Position numbers and translations under genes: made by a program. 64,000 nt of DNA from an uncultured Saprospiraceae bacterium (GTDB lineage Bacteria > Bacteroidota > Bacteroidia > Chitinophagales > Saprospiraceae): positions 127,440 to 191,439 of the forward strand of contig CALEYL010000053.1 in assembly GCA_937926205.1 (NCBI GenBank). The letters are read 5' to 3'. Shown here piece after piece: positions 6,297 to 14,042 of this stretch (positions are counted from its first letter, which is position 1; the number at the start of each line of letters is the position of its first letter). The notes under the pieces were generated by a model. That model was not told where the DNA came from and searched no databases. It was given only the letters and a program-made list of their open reading frames with translations.

Positions 6297-8276
6297 ATGA
6301 AAAGCAAGTTCATGAAAATATTTTTAGCCAGTCTGTCCTTAGCCCTGCTTATGGGGTCGTGTAAACCTAAAAACATGGGTACGGCCGTCAGCAGCGACAT
6401 GGCAGCAAAATCATTTGTGCCGCCCGGACAGTACGACGAATACTACAACTTTGTAAGTGGCGGTTTCAGCGGACAGTTGAGCGTATATGGATTGCCCAGC
6501 GGTCGCCTGCTTCGGGTGATTCCCGTCTTTTCTGTTGACCCTGAAAAAGGCTGGGGGTTCAGCGAAGAAACCAAACCGATGCTCAATACTTCTCACGGCT
6601 TCCTGCCCTGGGATGATGCCCACCACCCGGAAATGTCGCAAACCAACGGCGAAATTGACGGCCGTTGGATTTTTATCAACGGCAACAACACGCCGAGGGT
6701 GGCGCGAATCGATTTAACGACCTTCCGCACCGCCGAGATCATCGAACTGCCCAACAGCGCAGGCAACCACTCTTCGCCTTTTATTACAGAAAACACGGAA
6801 TACGTAGTAGCCGGAACGCGTTTCAGCGTACCCGCCGACAATGCCAATGGTGATGTTCCGATCAATACCTATAAAGAAAATTTCAAAGGACACATCAGTT
6901 TTATCAGCGTCGACAAAGACAATGGCACGATGGATCTTGCTTTCCAGATTCAGTGCCCGGGGGTAAACTTCGACCTGAGCCACGCCGGTAAAGCGAAATC
7001 ACACGGATGGTTCTTTTTCTCCTGTTACAACACGGAACAAGCAAATACCCTGCTGGAAGTGAACGCGTCGCAAAACGACAAAGACTTCATTATGGCCGTA
7101 AACTGGAAAAAAGCGGAAGAATACATCAAAGCGGGTAAAGGCAAAAAAGTGCCCGCCAGCTACGCCCACAACTCCTGGGATGAAAAAACCCACAGCGGCA
7201 AATCAGAAATCATGAAAGAAGTTTTGGTACTGGATTCCAAAGAGTTACAAGACCTTTGCTACATGATTCCATGCCCGAAATCGCCTCACGGATGCGACAT
7301 CGATCCGAGTGGTGAATACATCGTTGGCAGTGGAAAACTGGCCGCGCTGGTACCTGTATTCAGCTTTGATAAAATGCTGAAAGCCATTTCAGACAAAGCC
7401 TTTGACGGCGACTTCGAAGGCATCCCGGTTCTCAAATATGAATCGGTTTTACACGGAGAAGTAAAAAGACCCGGCCTTGGGCCATTGCACACAGAATTTG
7501 ACGGCAGAGGCAATGCTTACACCACCTTCTTTGTCTCCTCTGAAGTGGTCAAATGGCGCCTTGAGGATTTACAGGTCCTGGACAGAGCGCCTACCTATTA
7601 TTCAGTAGGTCACCTGTGCATCCCCGGCGGCGACTCCAGAAAGCCGTCTCCCAAATACCTGATTGCCTATAATAAAATTACGAAAGACCGGTACTTGCCA
7701 ACCGGGCCCGAATTGGCACAAAGCGCTCAACTATATGACATCAGCGGTGATAAAATGCAGATGATTCTCGATTTCCCAACCATAGGCGAGCCGCACTACG
7801 CGCAGGCCTGTGTTGCTGAGCTGATTCAGAAAAATCAGGTAAAAATATTTAAGATCGAGGAAAATCAACACCCTTACGCGGCTAAGGGCGAATCAGAAAC
7901 AGGCGTGATCAGGGAAGGCAACAAGGTTCATGTAAAGATGACGGCGAATCGTTCACACTTTGCGCCCGACAACATCGAAGGCATTAAAATGGGCGATGAG
8001 GTATATTTCCACATAACCAATCTGGAACAAGACTGGGACGTGCCGCACGGCTTCAGCATCAAAGGCGCCAACACCGCTGAGTTGCTGATTATGCCCGGCG
8101 AAACAGCAACCCTGAAATGGATGCCCGACAGAGTGGGCATAGTTCCGATTTACTGTACCGATTTTTGCAGCGCCCTCCACCAGGAAATGCAGGGATACGT
8201 GCGGGTTTCACCTGCGGGCAGCAATGTCCCCCTGAAATTCAGTCTGGGCCAGAACGGACCGGATGCAACGCAATAA
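6297..8276 (+). CDS. nosZ: Nitrous oxide reductase, clade II, Sec-type lipoprotein
   Basis: 659 residues; reduces N2O to N2 in the periplasm. The signal peptide lacks a twin-arginine motif and ends in a lipobox (ALLMGSC22), so export is by Sec and the enzyme is probably membrane-anchored. The seven-bladed propeller carries the CuZ His motifs: DDAHHPEM (His109/110), GNHSSPF, DLSHAGKAKSHGW, KSPHGCDIDPSGEY, GPLHTEFDGRGNAY, and GEPHYAQAC. The C-terminal cupredoxin domain has the CuA motif CTDFCSALHQEM (Cys620, Cys624, His628, Met631) and an upstream DVPHGFS His. All key copper ligands are present. It is the core gene of the nos operon; no nosR is present, as is usual in clade II. Confidence 0.97.
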   Translation: MKSKFMKIFLASLSLALLMGSCKPKNMGTAVSSDMAAKSFVPPGQYDEYYNFVSGGFSGQLSVYGLPSGRLLRVIPVFSVDPEKGWGFSEETKPMLNTSHGFLPWDDAHHPEMSQTNGEIDGRWIFINGNNTPRVARIDLTTFRTAEIIELPNSAGNHSSPFITENTEYVVAGTRFSVPADNANGDVPINTYKENFKGHISFISVDKDNGTMDLAFQIQCPGVNFDLSHAGKAKSHGWFFFSCYNTEQANTLLEVNASQNDKDFIMAVNWKKAEEYIKAGKGKKVPASYAHNSWDEKTHSGKSEIMKEVLVLDSKELQDLCYMIPCPKSPHGCDIDPSGEYIVGSGKLAALVPVFSFDKMLKAISDKAFDGDFEGIPVLKYESVLHGEVKRPGLGPLHTEFDGRGNAYTTFFVSSEVVKWRLEDLQVLDRAPTYYSVGHLCIPGGDSRKPSPKYLIAYNKITKDRYLPTGPELAQSAQLYDISGDKMQMILDFPTIGEPHYAQACVAELIQKNQVKIFKIEENQHPYAAKGESETGVIREGNKVHVKMTANRSHFAPDNIEGIKMGDEVYFHITNLEQDWDVPHGFSIKGANTAELLIMPGETATLKWMPDRVGIVPIYCTDFCSALHQEMQGYVRVSPAGSNVPLKFSLGQNGPDATQ

Positions 8277-8349
8277 GCGTGTCTGGTTAATTGCGGTTTT
8301 CGCATGACTGCAACAAAGCATTGTCGATAACCCAGAACGGTATTATGGG

Positions 8350-8459
8350 TGTCTCAAAAGGCAAAAGGCAAATGAGCAAACAGGCAAAATCTATCCTGAA
8401 AAGCAGTTGGTTGTTGCAAAACGCCTGAATATCCCTTTGCCTTTTGCCCTTTTGAGACA
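8350..8459. repeat. 110-bp inverted repeat between nosZ and the nosL fusion gene
   Basis: Arms at 8350-8372 and 8436-8459 are complementary over 23-24 nt with a single extra base (left arm starts TGTCTCAAAAGGCAAAAGGC). The inner part 8360-8388 is nearly identical to 18130-18157, so the element belongs to a dispersed family rich in GGCAAA. Within the nos transcript it would form a long stem-loop and could separate or stabilise mRNA segments. Confidence 0.7.
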
Positions 8460-8508
8460 GACTCCCTTCATGATGCCCCAAACTTCTTTAACGTACTTAT
8501 TCTGATTG

Positions 8509-9525
8509 ATGATGAACAATGAAAATCAAAATTTGAGCCTCCTGTCCAAAGCCCTGCTTGTGGTGTGCAGCATCTGTTTCTGCGTAGCAATTTTTGTTCC
8601 CTTGTGGCGCATTGAATTATCTGCCCCACAGTATCCGGAAGGGCTTGTTTTGCAAATTTTCCCCAGCAAGCTCGGCGGACAGGTCGACATCATCAATGGT
8701 TTGAACCACTACATTGGCATGAAAACGCTGCATACTGAAGATTTTCTGGAGTTTACCCTGTTGCCTTATTTGATTGGATTTCTTGCGCTGGCAAGCTTGC
8801 TGATGGCCTTTTTCGGAAATAAAAAAGGGCTCTATTTTCTTTTTTGGAGCTTTGTCTTATTTGGCATATTCGCCATGGCAGATTTTTACCGCTGGAATTA
8901 CAACTACGGACACGACCTGGATCCGAATGCTGCGATCATCGTGCCGGGAATGGCTTATCAACCTCCTTTGATTGGTTATAAACAACTGCTCAATTTCGGG
9001 GCTTTTTCCATCCCGGATATGGGTGGCTGGCTGTTTGTAGTTTGCGGAATACTGATGTTGTTTGCAGTTGCATTTGAATCCGGAATGATGAAAAAATTAT
9101 TCAAACCCGGAAGTGCAGGCCTGCTTCTGCTTGTGGTTTTCACTACTTCCTGCGGAACGGCAGAGGCGCCAAAAATCACTTTAAATGCCAACAGTTGTGA
9201 TTATTGCAAAATGACGATTGCCGATGGCAGGTTTGCCGCTGCACTCGTCACAAAAAAAGGCCGGGAATACCGATTTGACGACATCGCCTGTATGGTTAAC
9301 TATAAAAACGAAAATCCTCAAACGGAAATCCGGCAATTCTATGTTGCCGATTTCATGCGATCCAACAACCTGATACCCGTCGAAAAAGCTTTTTTAATCA
9401 AAAGCGAACAGATTGCCAGTCCGATGAGGGGGCATGTTGCAGCCTTCAGCGACTCCGAAAGTGCAAAAACTTACCAACAAAAACTGGAAGCTGTTCCTGT
9501 TGAGTGGTCAGGTATCAACAATTGA
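8509..9525 (+). CDS. nosL: Fusion: multi-span membrane protein plus NosL copper chaperone
   Basis: 338 residues from ATG 8509 (8512 is equally possible). Residues 1-190 form a membrane protein with about five hydrophobic helices and the loop IINGLNHYIGMKTL. This resembles the separate membrane gene next to nosL in clade II clusters. From residue ~193 a complete NosL follows: MMKKLFK, a hydrophobic helix, a lipobox-like TTSC215GT, then the copper-binding NSCDYCKMTI and a FDDIACMVNY segment. NosL is a lipoprotein Cu(I) chaperone delivering copper to apo-NosZ. No stop codon separates the parts, so either a true fusion with the lipobox helix as a last transmembrane segment is made, or NosL is also started internally at 9085/9088. 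Confidence 0.88.
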   Translation: MMNNENQNLSLLSKALLVVCSICFCVAIFVPLWRIELSAPQYPEGLVLQIFPSKLGGQVDIINGLNHYIGMKTLHTEDFLEFTLLPYLIGFLALASLLMAFFGNKKGLYFLFWSFVLFGIFAMADFYRWNYNYGHDLDPNAAIIVPGMAYQPPLIGYKQLLNFGAFSIPDMGGWLFVVCGILMLFAVAFESGMMKKLFKPGSAGLLLLVVFTTSCGTAEAPKITLNANSCDYCKMTIADGRFAAALVTKKGREYRFDDIACMVNYKNENPQTEIRQFYVADFMRSNNLIPVEKAFLIKSEQIASPMRGHVAAFSDSESAKTYQQKLEAVPVEWSGINN

Positions 9526-9563
9526 GGCCAGCCCCTCTGTAGCTACTAAAATCCATCCAGCTT

Positions 9564-10799
9564 ATGAAAATCACGACGCCTCTCCTGATTCTGTTACATT
9601 TTAGTCTCTTCGCAGGAGCTAAAACCATCCATGTCGGCGATACCTATCCGGTACGCCGCATTCAGGCGGCCATTCGTCAGGCAGCAGCGGGCGATACTGT
9701 GGTGGTGCATGGCGGCATCTACCGGGAAGGCAACCTGGTTATCGACAAATCATTGGTCCTCCTTGGCATGAACCACCCGGTTCTGGACGGACAAAAGAAA
9801 TTCGAAGTTGTTTCCATCAAAGCCGATCACGTTGTTTTTGACGGATTCACCGTCCAGCATTCGGGCTATGCCACACTCAGCGACCCATGTGCCATCCGGG
9901 TCCATCATGGCAATGGCATCACCATCAGCAACAACATTCTGGAAGACAATTTTTTTGGCATTTCCATCCAATTCAGTAAAAACTGCCTGATAAAAAACAA
10001 CCGCATCCGCGCATACGGCACGCTGGAACAGGAAATCGGTAATGGCATACATTGCTGGAAAAGCGACAGCCTTCAAATCATAGCCAACAACATTTCGGGG
10101 CATCGCGACGGCATCTATTTTGAATTTGTAAGCCACTCCGTCATCTGGCGAAATGTTGCCTCAGACAACATCCGCTACGGCCTGCATTTCATGTTTTCCA
10201 ACGACGACGCCTATATGGTCAACATTTTTAGCCGCAATGGCGCCGGGGTTGCAGTGATGTTCAGCAAAGGGGTGAAAATGTTTTCGAATGTCTTTGAAGA
10301 AAACTGGGGGGATTCCGTTTACGGCCTCTTACTCAAAGAAATCAATGACAGCTACATTCAGGGAAACCGTTTCATCAACAACACTTCGGGCATTTATATG
10401 GACGGCACCAACCGGATAACCGTGGAAAAAAACATCTTCGGAGGCAATGGATGGGGAATGAAAATACAGGCCAATTGTACAGACAACACGGTGACTCACA
10501 ATAACTTTCTGGGCAATACCTTCGACATCAGTACCAACGGTACGCTGGTGTTGAATACCTTCAACGAAAATTACTGGGACAAATACGAAGGCTATGATCT
10601 GGACAAAAACAACATCGGCGATGTGCCTTTCCACCCGCTCAGCATTTTTTCTGTAATCGTAGAAAGTTACCCGCCTGCGATGCTCCTGTTTCGCAGTTTC
10701 ATGGTGACTTTACTCGATAAATCCGAAAAAATCATGCCTACACTGACTCCTGATAATTTTGTTGACAACATGCCTTTAATGCGCGCGATAGACTTATGA
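9564..10799 (+). CDS. nosD: NosD, periplasmic beta-helix maturation factor
   Basis: 411 residues: Sec signal peptide (first ~19), then right-handed parallel beta-helix (CASH) repeats with many N-N-x-I turns such as ISNNILEDNFFGISI, LIKNNRIRAYG and IIANNISGHRDGIY. The C-terminal NENYWDKYEGYDLDKNNIGD segment and a late PLMRAIDL are characteristic of NosD. NosD works with NosF and NosY to deliver sulfur/copper for CuZ assembly in NosZ. The stop overlaps the nosF start by 4 nt (ATGA), so translation is coupled. Confidence 0.95.
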   Translation: MKITTPLLILLHFSLFAGAKTIHVGDTYPVRRIQAAIRQAAAGDTVVVHGGIYREGNLVIDKSLVLLGMNHPVLDGQKKFEVVSIKADHVVFDGFTVQHSGYATLSDPCAIRVHHGNGITISNNILEDNFFGISIQFSKNCLIKNNRIRAYGTLEQEIGNGIHCWKSDSLQIIANNISGHRDGIYFEFVSHSVIWRNVASDNIRYGLHFMFSNDDAYMVNIFSRNGAGVAVMFSKGVKMFSNVFEENWGDSVYGLLLKEINDSYIQGNRFINNTSGIYMDGTNRITVEKNIFGGNGWGMKIQANCTDNTVTHNNFLGNTFDISTNGTLVLNTFNENYWDKYEGYDLDKNNIGDVPFHPLSIFSVIVESYPPAMLLFRSFMVTLLDKSEKIMPTLTPDNFVDNMPLMRAIDL

Positions 10800-11506
10800 T
10801 CGAGCTGAAAAACATATCGAAAAACTTTGGTAAACTCACTGCACTGGACAACCTGAGTCTGCAGTGTCATGCAGGCGAATGCATTGCTTTGATAGGCCCT
10901 AACGGGTGTGGGAAAACAACCCTGATCAAATGCATACTCGGCATCGTTTTACCCGGAAAAGGCGACATCCTATTTAAGGGAGAAAACATTTCCAATTCAT
11001 TTCAATACCGCGAGCACATTGGCTATATGCCCCAAATCGGGCGTTATCCAGAAAATATGACGGTCGGCCAGGTGATCGAAATGATGAAAGAAATCCGGAA
11101 ATCCAGTGCACTGGATGAAGACCTCCTGAATCAATTCAAACTGTATGCCTTATTCGATAAAAAAATGAGAACGCTGTCCGGCGGCACCACGCAGAAAGTG
11201 AGTGCAACCCTGGCATTCCTCTTCAACCCCGATGTGTTGATTCTGGACGAACCGACAGCAGGTCTGGACCCCTTGTCTTCAGAGGTTTTGAAGGAAAAGA
11301 TCCTTGCAGAAAAGAAAAAAGGAAAATTGATCCTGATTACTTCCCATTTACTCAGCGAATTAGATGACCTTGTCACCCAATTGATTTACATGCAGGATGG
11401 CAAAATCAGGTTCCACAAAAGCATAGAAGCCTTAAAACGCGACACCGGACAGGACAAGATTTCCAGATCCATTTCCATGATACTCAAAAGCGACCGTCAT
11501 GAATAG
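10796..11506 (+). CDS. nosF: NosF, ABC-type ATPase for CuZ maturation
   Basis: 236 residues with a complete ABC ATPase set: Walker A GPNGCGKTT (~residue 34), Q-loop in YMPQIGRYPEN, signature LSGGTTQK, Walker B VLILDEPTAGLDP and H-loop TSHLLSEL. Size and signature fit NosF. It pairs with membrane subunit NosY (8-nt overlap downstream) and periplasmic NosD (4-nt overlap upstream) in the NosDFY complex. The signature has TTQK instead of the usual QxQR, a minor variation. Confidence 0.95.
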   Translation: MIELKNISKNFGKLTALDNLSLQCHAGECIALIGPNGCGKTTLIKCILGIVLPGKGDILFKGENISNSFQYREHIGYMPQIGRYPENMTVGQVIEMMKEIRKSSALDEDLLNQFKLYALFDKKMRTLSGGTTQKVSATLAFLFNPDVLILDEPTAGLDPLSSEVLKEKILAEKKKGKLILITSHLLSELDDLVTQLIYMQDGKIRFHKSIEALKRDTGQDKISRSISMILKSDRHE

Positions 11507-12266
11507 GATCATAAAATTTGTCATTTTAGACATCCTGAAAAACAGGATTGTCCTGATTTACACGCTCATTTTAGCTGTACTTTCGTGGAGTATTTTCAGT
11601 CTGGAAGACAACAGTACCAAGGGTTTGCTTACGCTGTTGAATGTCATTTTACTAATCGTGCCGCTGGTTTCGGTTATATTCGCCACCATTTACCAATACA
11701 ACAGCGCCGAATTTATTGAGCTGTTGCTGAGCCAGCCCATCCGGCGAAAAAAAATCTGGTCGGGTTTATTTGTGGGCATGACAACTTCAATGATCCTGGC
11801 TTTTATCATCGGCGCAGGCATCCCTTTGTTGATTTATGCGCCTGCTGGTATCGGATTGATGATGTTGGGTACAGGGTGTCTGGTGTCGGCCATATTTATC
11901 GCCATTGCTTTTTTGAGCGCTGTTTTAACCCGTGACAAAGCGAAAGGCATTGGTATTTCCATCATGCTCTGGTTGTTTTTTGCTTTGTTATACGATGGAT
12001 TGATTCTGTTTTTAATGTTTCAATTTTCAGATTACCCCATTGAAAAGGCTATGGTCGGCATCAGTGCTTTAAACCCGCTTAGCTTAGCGCGGATTTTGAT
12101 CCTTTTACGCCTGGATGTTTCAGCCATGATGGGTTATACAGGGGCGATCTTTAAAGATTTTTTTGGCACCACGACCGGGTTATTGATTTCCTTTTCATTG
12201 TTGATTTTGTGGACCATTTTACCTTACTATTTTTCATTGCTCAGGTTCAAAAGAATGGATTTATAA
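11499..12266 (+). CDS. nosY: NosY, ABC transporter membrane subunit
   Basis: 255 residues with six hydrophobic helices: IVLIYTLILAVLSW, LLNVILLIVPLVSVIFATIY, a coupling segment FIELLLSQPIRRKKIWSG, then MILAFIIGAGIPLLIY, a Gly-rich helix, MLWLFFALLYDGLILFLMF and a C-terminal helix ending FSLLRFKRMDL. The ELLLSQPIRR motif is typical for NosY/ABC-2 permeases. It forms the NosDFY complex with the two preceding genes. No terminator is evident after it, so the haemoglobin and regulator genes may be read through. Confidence 0.93.
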   Translation: MNRIIKFVILDILKNRIVLIYTLILAVLSWSIFSLEDNSTKGLLTLLNVILLIVPLVSVIFATIYQYNSAEFIELLLSQPIRRKKIWSGLFVGMTTSMILAFIIGAGIPLLIYAPAGIGLMMLGTGCLVSAIFIAIAFLSAVLTRDKAKGIGISIMLWLFFALLYDGLILFLMFQFSDYPIEKAMVGISALNPLSLARILILLRLDVSAMMGYTGAIFKDFFGTTTGLLISFSLLILWTILPYYFSLLRFKRMDL

Positions 12267-12363
12267 GCCTTTTTGGCAATCAGATTACAAACACCTGATA
12301 ACTCGTGATCGCGGTCTCAGCAGAACACCTTTTCCAGTTTGAAACAACATTAACATCAAAGAC

Positions 12364-12738
12364 ATGAAAGCGGACTTACAAAACAGATCAGATATCGAAA
12401 TTCTGGTCAATACTTTCTACGAGAAAGTAAAAAAGGATGAGGTCATCAATTATCTTTTTACCGATGTTGTGCCCGTTAACTGGGAAAAGCACCTGCCTGT
12501 GATGTACGATTTCTGGGATAATATCTTGTTTTCCACGGGCAATTATGAAGGCAATCCCATGGCAAAGCACAAAGCGATCGATCAAAAAAGCCCACTGAGC
12601 ATGCGCCATTTTCAGCAGTGGATATCCCTGTTTACGGAAACGGTCAACGAATTGTTCGAAGGGGAAAACGCGGAGTTGATTAAACAGCGGGCACAGAGCA
12701 TCGCTACCATCATGCAACTAAAAATTCTGAATCAGTAA
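12364..12738 (+). CDS. Group III truncated haemoglobin
   Basis: 124 residues, the usual size. Group III signatures are visible: DFWDNILFSTGNYEGNPM followed by KHKAI (distal region) and MRHFQQWISLFTETV containing the proximal His. Such globins bind O2 or NO; placed between nosY and a Crp/Fnr regulator, a role in NO handling during N2O/NO respiration is a reasonable inference. It lies 97 nt after nosY and 50 nt before the regulator, all on one strand. I looked for its own Crp/Fnr site with the 36.5-nt spacing and found none. Confidence 0.9.
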   Translation: MKADLQNRSDIEILVNTFYEKVKKDEVINYLFTDVVPVNWEKHLPVMYDFWDNILFSTGNYEGNPMAKHKAIDQKSPLSMRHFQQWISLFTETVNELFEGENAELIKQRAQSIATIMQLKILNQ

Positions 12739-12788
12739 TATGGCTCAGTATTCCAGCGTCTTATTCATGGAACAGCACGTAAACCAAC

Positions 12789-13382
12789 ATGCAAATAGAT
12801 GAGAATATCCTGCTAACCTGGGGCGCCGTTGCCAAGCGGTACGCAAAAAACGAGATCATTTTTGAAGAAGGCAACATGCCGAGGTTCTATTTTCAGGTAA
12901 AAGAGGGCGCTATCAAAATGTTCAATTCCAACGATGATTCCAGAGAATTTACTCAGGGCGTATTTACAGATGGACAAAGCTTTGGAGAACCGCCTTTGTT
13001 TATTGACGAAGTTTACCCCGCAACGGCAGAAGCGCTGACTGACAGCACCATTTTCAAACTTTCAAAAGATACTTTTTTCAAGATTCTGAGCGAATATCCC
13101 TCCATTCACCGTGCCTTTACCACCCTTTTTGCACAGCGCATCTACAACAAGGCCAACCTGTTGCGCGACATCATCAACCATACGCCTGAAGAGCGCATCA
13201 CCAGTTTTCTGGAAGCCTGTAAAAAGAAATCCGCCCATTTTGATGAAAAAATCCAGATTACTTTCACCCGGCAGGAAATCGCCAATTTCACGGGCCTGCG
13301 GGTAGAAACCGTGATCAGAACCCTGAAAAAAATGGAGGAAGAAGACAAGGTTACCATCGATCACAGAAAGCTCTATTATTAA
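12789..13382 (+). CDS. Crp/Fnr-family transcriptional regulator (cysteine-free type)
   Basis: 197 residues: cyclic-nucleotide-binding-like beta barrel (~20-110; IIFEEGNMPRFYFQVKEGAIK, FGEPPLF), long dimer helix, and a C-terminal winged helix with FTRQEIANFTGLRVETVIRT (~159-178). The recognition helix keeps Glu173 and Arg177, the residues that in Crp/Fnr proteins read TGA half-sites; the usual intervening Ser is replaced by Ile. There is no N-terminal Cys cluster, so it is not an Fe-S FNR; a haem/NO (DNR/NNR-like) or other ligand is possible. Its position in the nos island and three TGA-N6-TCA promoters nearby make it the likely controller. A terminator overlaps its 3' end. Confidence 0.92.
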   Translation: MQIDENILLTWGAVAKRYAKNEIIFEEGNMPRFYFQVKEGAIKMFNSNDDSREFTQGVFTDGQSFGEPPLFIDEVYPATAEALTDSTIFKLSKDTFFKILSEYPSIHRAFTTLFAQRIYNKANLLRDIINHTPEERITSFLEACKKKSAHFDEKIQITFTRQEIANFTGLRVETVIRTLKKMEEEDKVTIDHRKLYY

Positions 13383-13392
13383 GCTTTCTTTT
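13365..13392 (+). terminator. Intrinsic terminator overlapping the 3' end of the Crp/Fnr gene
   Basis: Perfect 8-bp stem AGAAAGCT / AGCTTTCT (13365-13372, 13382-13389) with a 9-nt loop, followed by TTT. The stop codon lies in the loop region. It would close the nos-globin-regulator transcript and isolate the fasciclin promoter. Confidence 0.65.
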
Positions 13393-13406
13393 CAAAAAAC
13401 CAAGCT

Positions 13407-13452
13407 TTATGATTGAACGCATAAAGTATTGACAGACAGTTCTGTTTCTTTG
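13407..13452 (+). promoter_or_regulatory. Crp/Fnr-type operator and promoter of the fasciclin gene
   Basis: TTATGATTGAACGCATAA (13407-13424) has 5 of 6 arm positions matching the nos palindrome (TGA-N6-gCA). Its centre (13415.5) is 36.5 nt before the end of the -7 box TTTCTTTG (13445-13452), identical to the spacing at the two other sites. The start of transcription would be near 13458, 20 nt before the ATG. Confidence 0.6.
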
Positions 13453-13477
13453 TTATTGCAATCAAACTTTAACAAAT

Positions 13478-14035
13478 ATGAAACAGCTCATTCCAATGCT
13501 CGCCCTGGCCCTCGCCATGATTTTTACCGGGTGTGGCGCCAATTCAGGGGATACGCAGTCGGCAGCTACAGCCGATTCAGCTCCATTACCTGCAGGACAA
13601 TCCGGCGTGAAAGACGACGTCTCCAATCCAAACATCGTACAGGTTGCTTCAGGCAGCAAAGACCACACCACGCTTGTCACTGCTGTAAAAGCAGCGGATT
13701 TGGTAGATGCGCTAAGCAATGCAGGCCCTTTTACAGTTTTTGCCCCGACCAATGCGGCGTTTGAAAAACTTCCTGCCGGCACAGTAGAAGGTTTGTTGAA
13801 ACCCGACAAAAAAGATGCGCTTAAAAACATTTTGGAATACCACACTTACGTGGGCTCGCTCAAAATTGAATACATGCAGGATGGACAGTCTTATGAAGAG
13901 GTCAACGGCGGCAAAATTACCATCAGCAAAAAAGACGGCAAAACGATGGTCAACGGCAAAGCCACGATACTCGCTTCCATCCCGACCTCCAACGGCATCA
14001 TCCATGTTATCGACGAAGTGCTGTTGCCGGAATAA
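13478..14035 (+). CDS. Fasciclin-domain lipoprotein
   Basis: 185 residues with a lipobox (AMIFTGC19). A Ser/Ala/Gly-rich linker leads to one fasciclin (FAS1) domain from about residue 52: HTTLVTAVKAADLVDAL, GPFTVFAPTNAAFEKLP, LKNILEYHTYVG and the closing SNGIIHVIDEVLLP. FAS1 domains mediate adhesion or ligand binding; the substrate is unknown. Single-FAS1 lipoproteins are common near respiratory gene clusters of Bacteroidota. Its promoter carries the same operator type as the nos operon, so it is probably induced with N2O respiration. It converges with the Hsp70-like gene (7-nt gap). Confidence 0.92.
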   Translation: MKQLIPMLALALAMIFTGCGANSGDTQSAATADSAPLPAGQSGVKDDVSNPNIVQVASGSKDHTTLVTAVKAADLVDALSNAGPFTVFAPTNAAFEKLPAGTVEGLLKPDKKDALKNILEYHTYVGSLKIEYMQDGQSYEEVNGGKITISKKDGKTMVNGKATILASIPTSNGIIHVIDEVLLPE

Positions 14036-14042
14036 ATGCCCC

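Noticed and set aside
12281..12341. Possible Crp/Fnr site upstream of the truncated haemoglobin gene
   Set aside because: TGATAACTCGTGATC is not a TGA-N6-TCA palindrome and does not fit the 36.5-nt distance to the nearest TTTG. The gene is more likely read from the nos operon.
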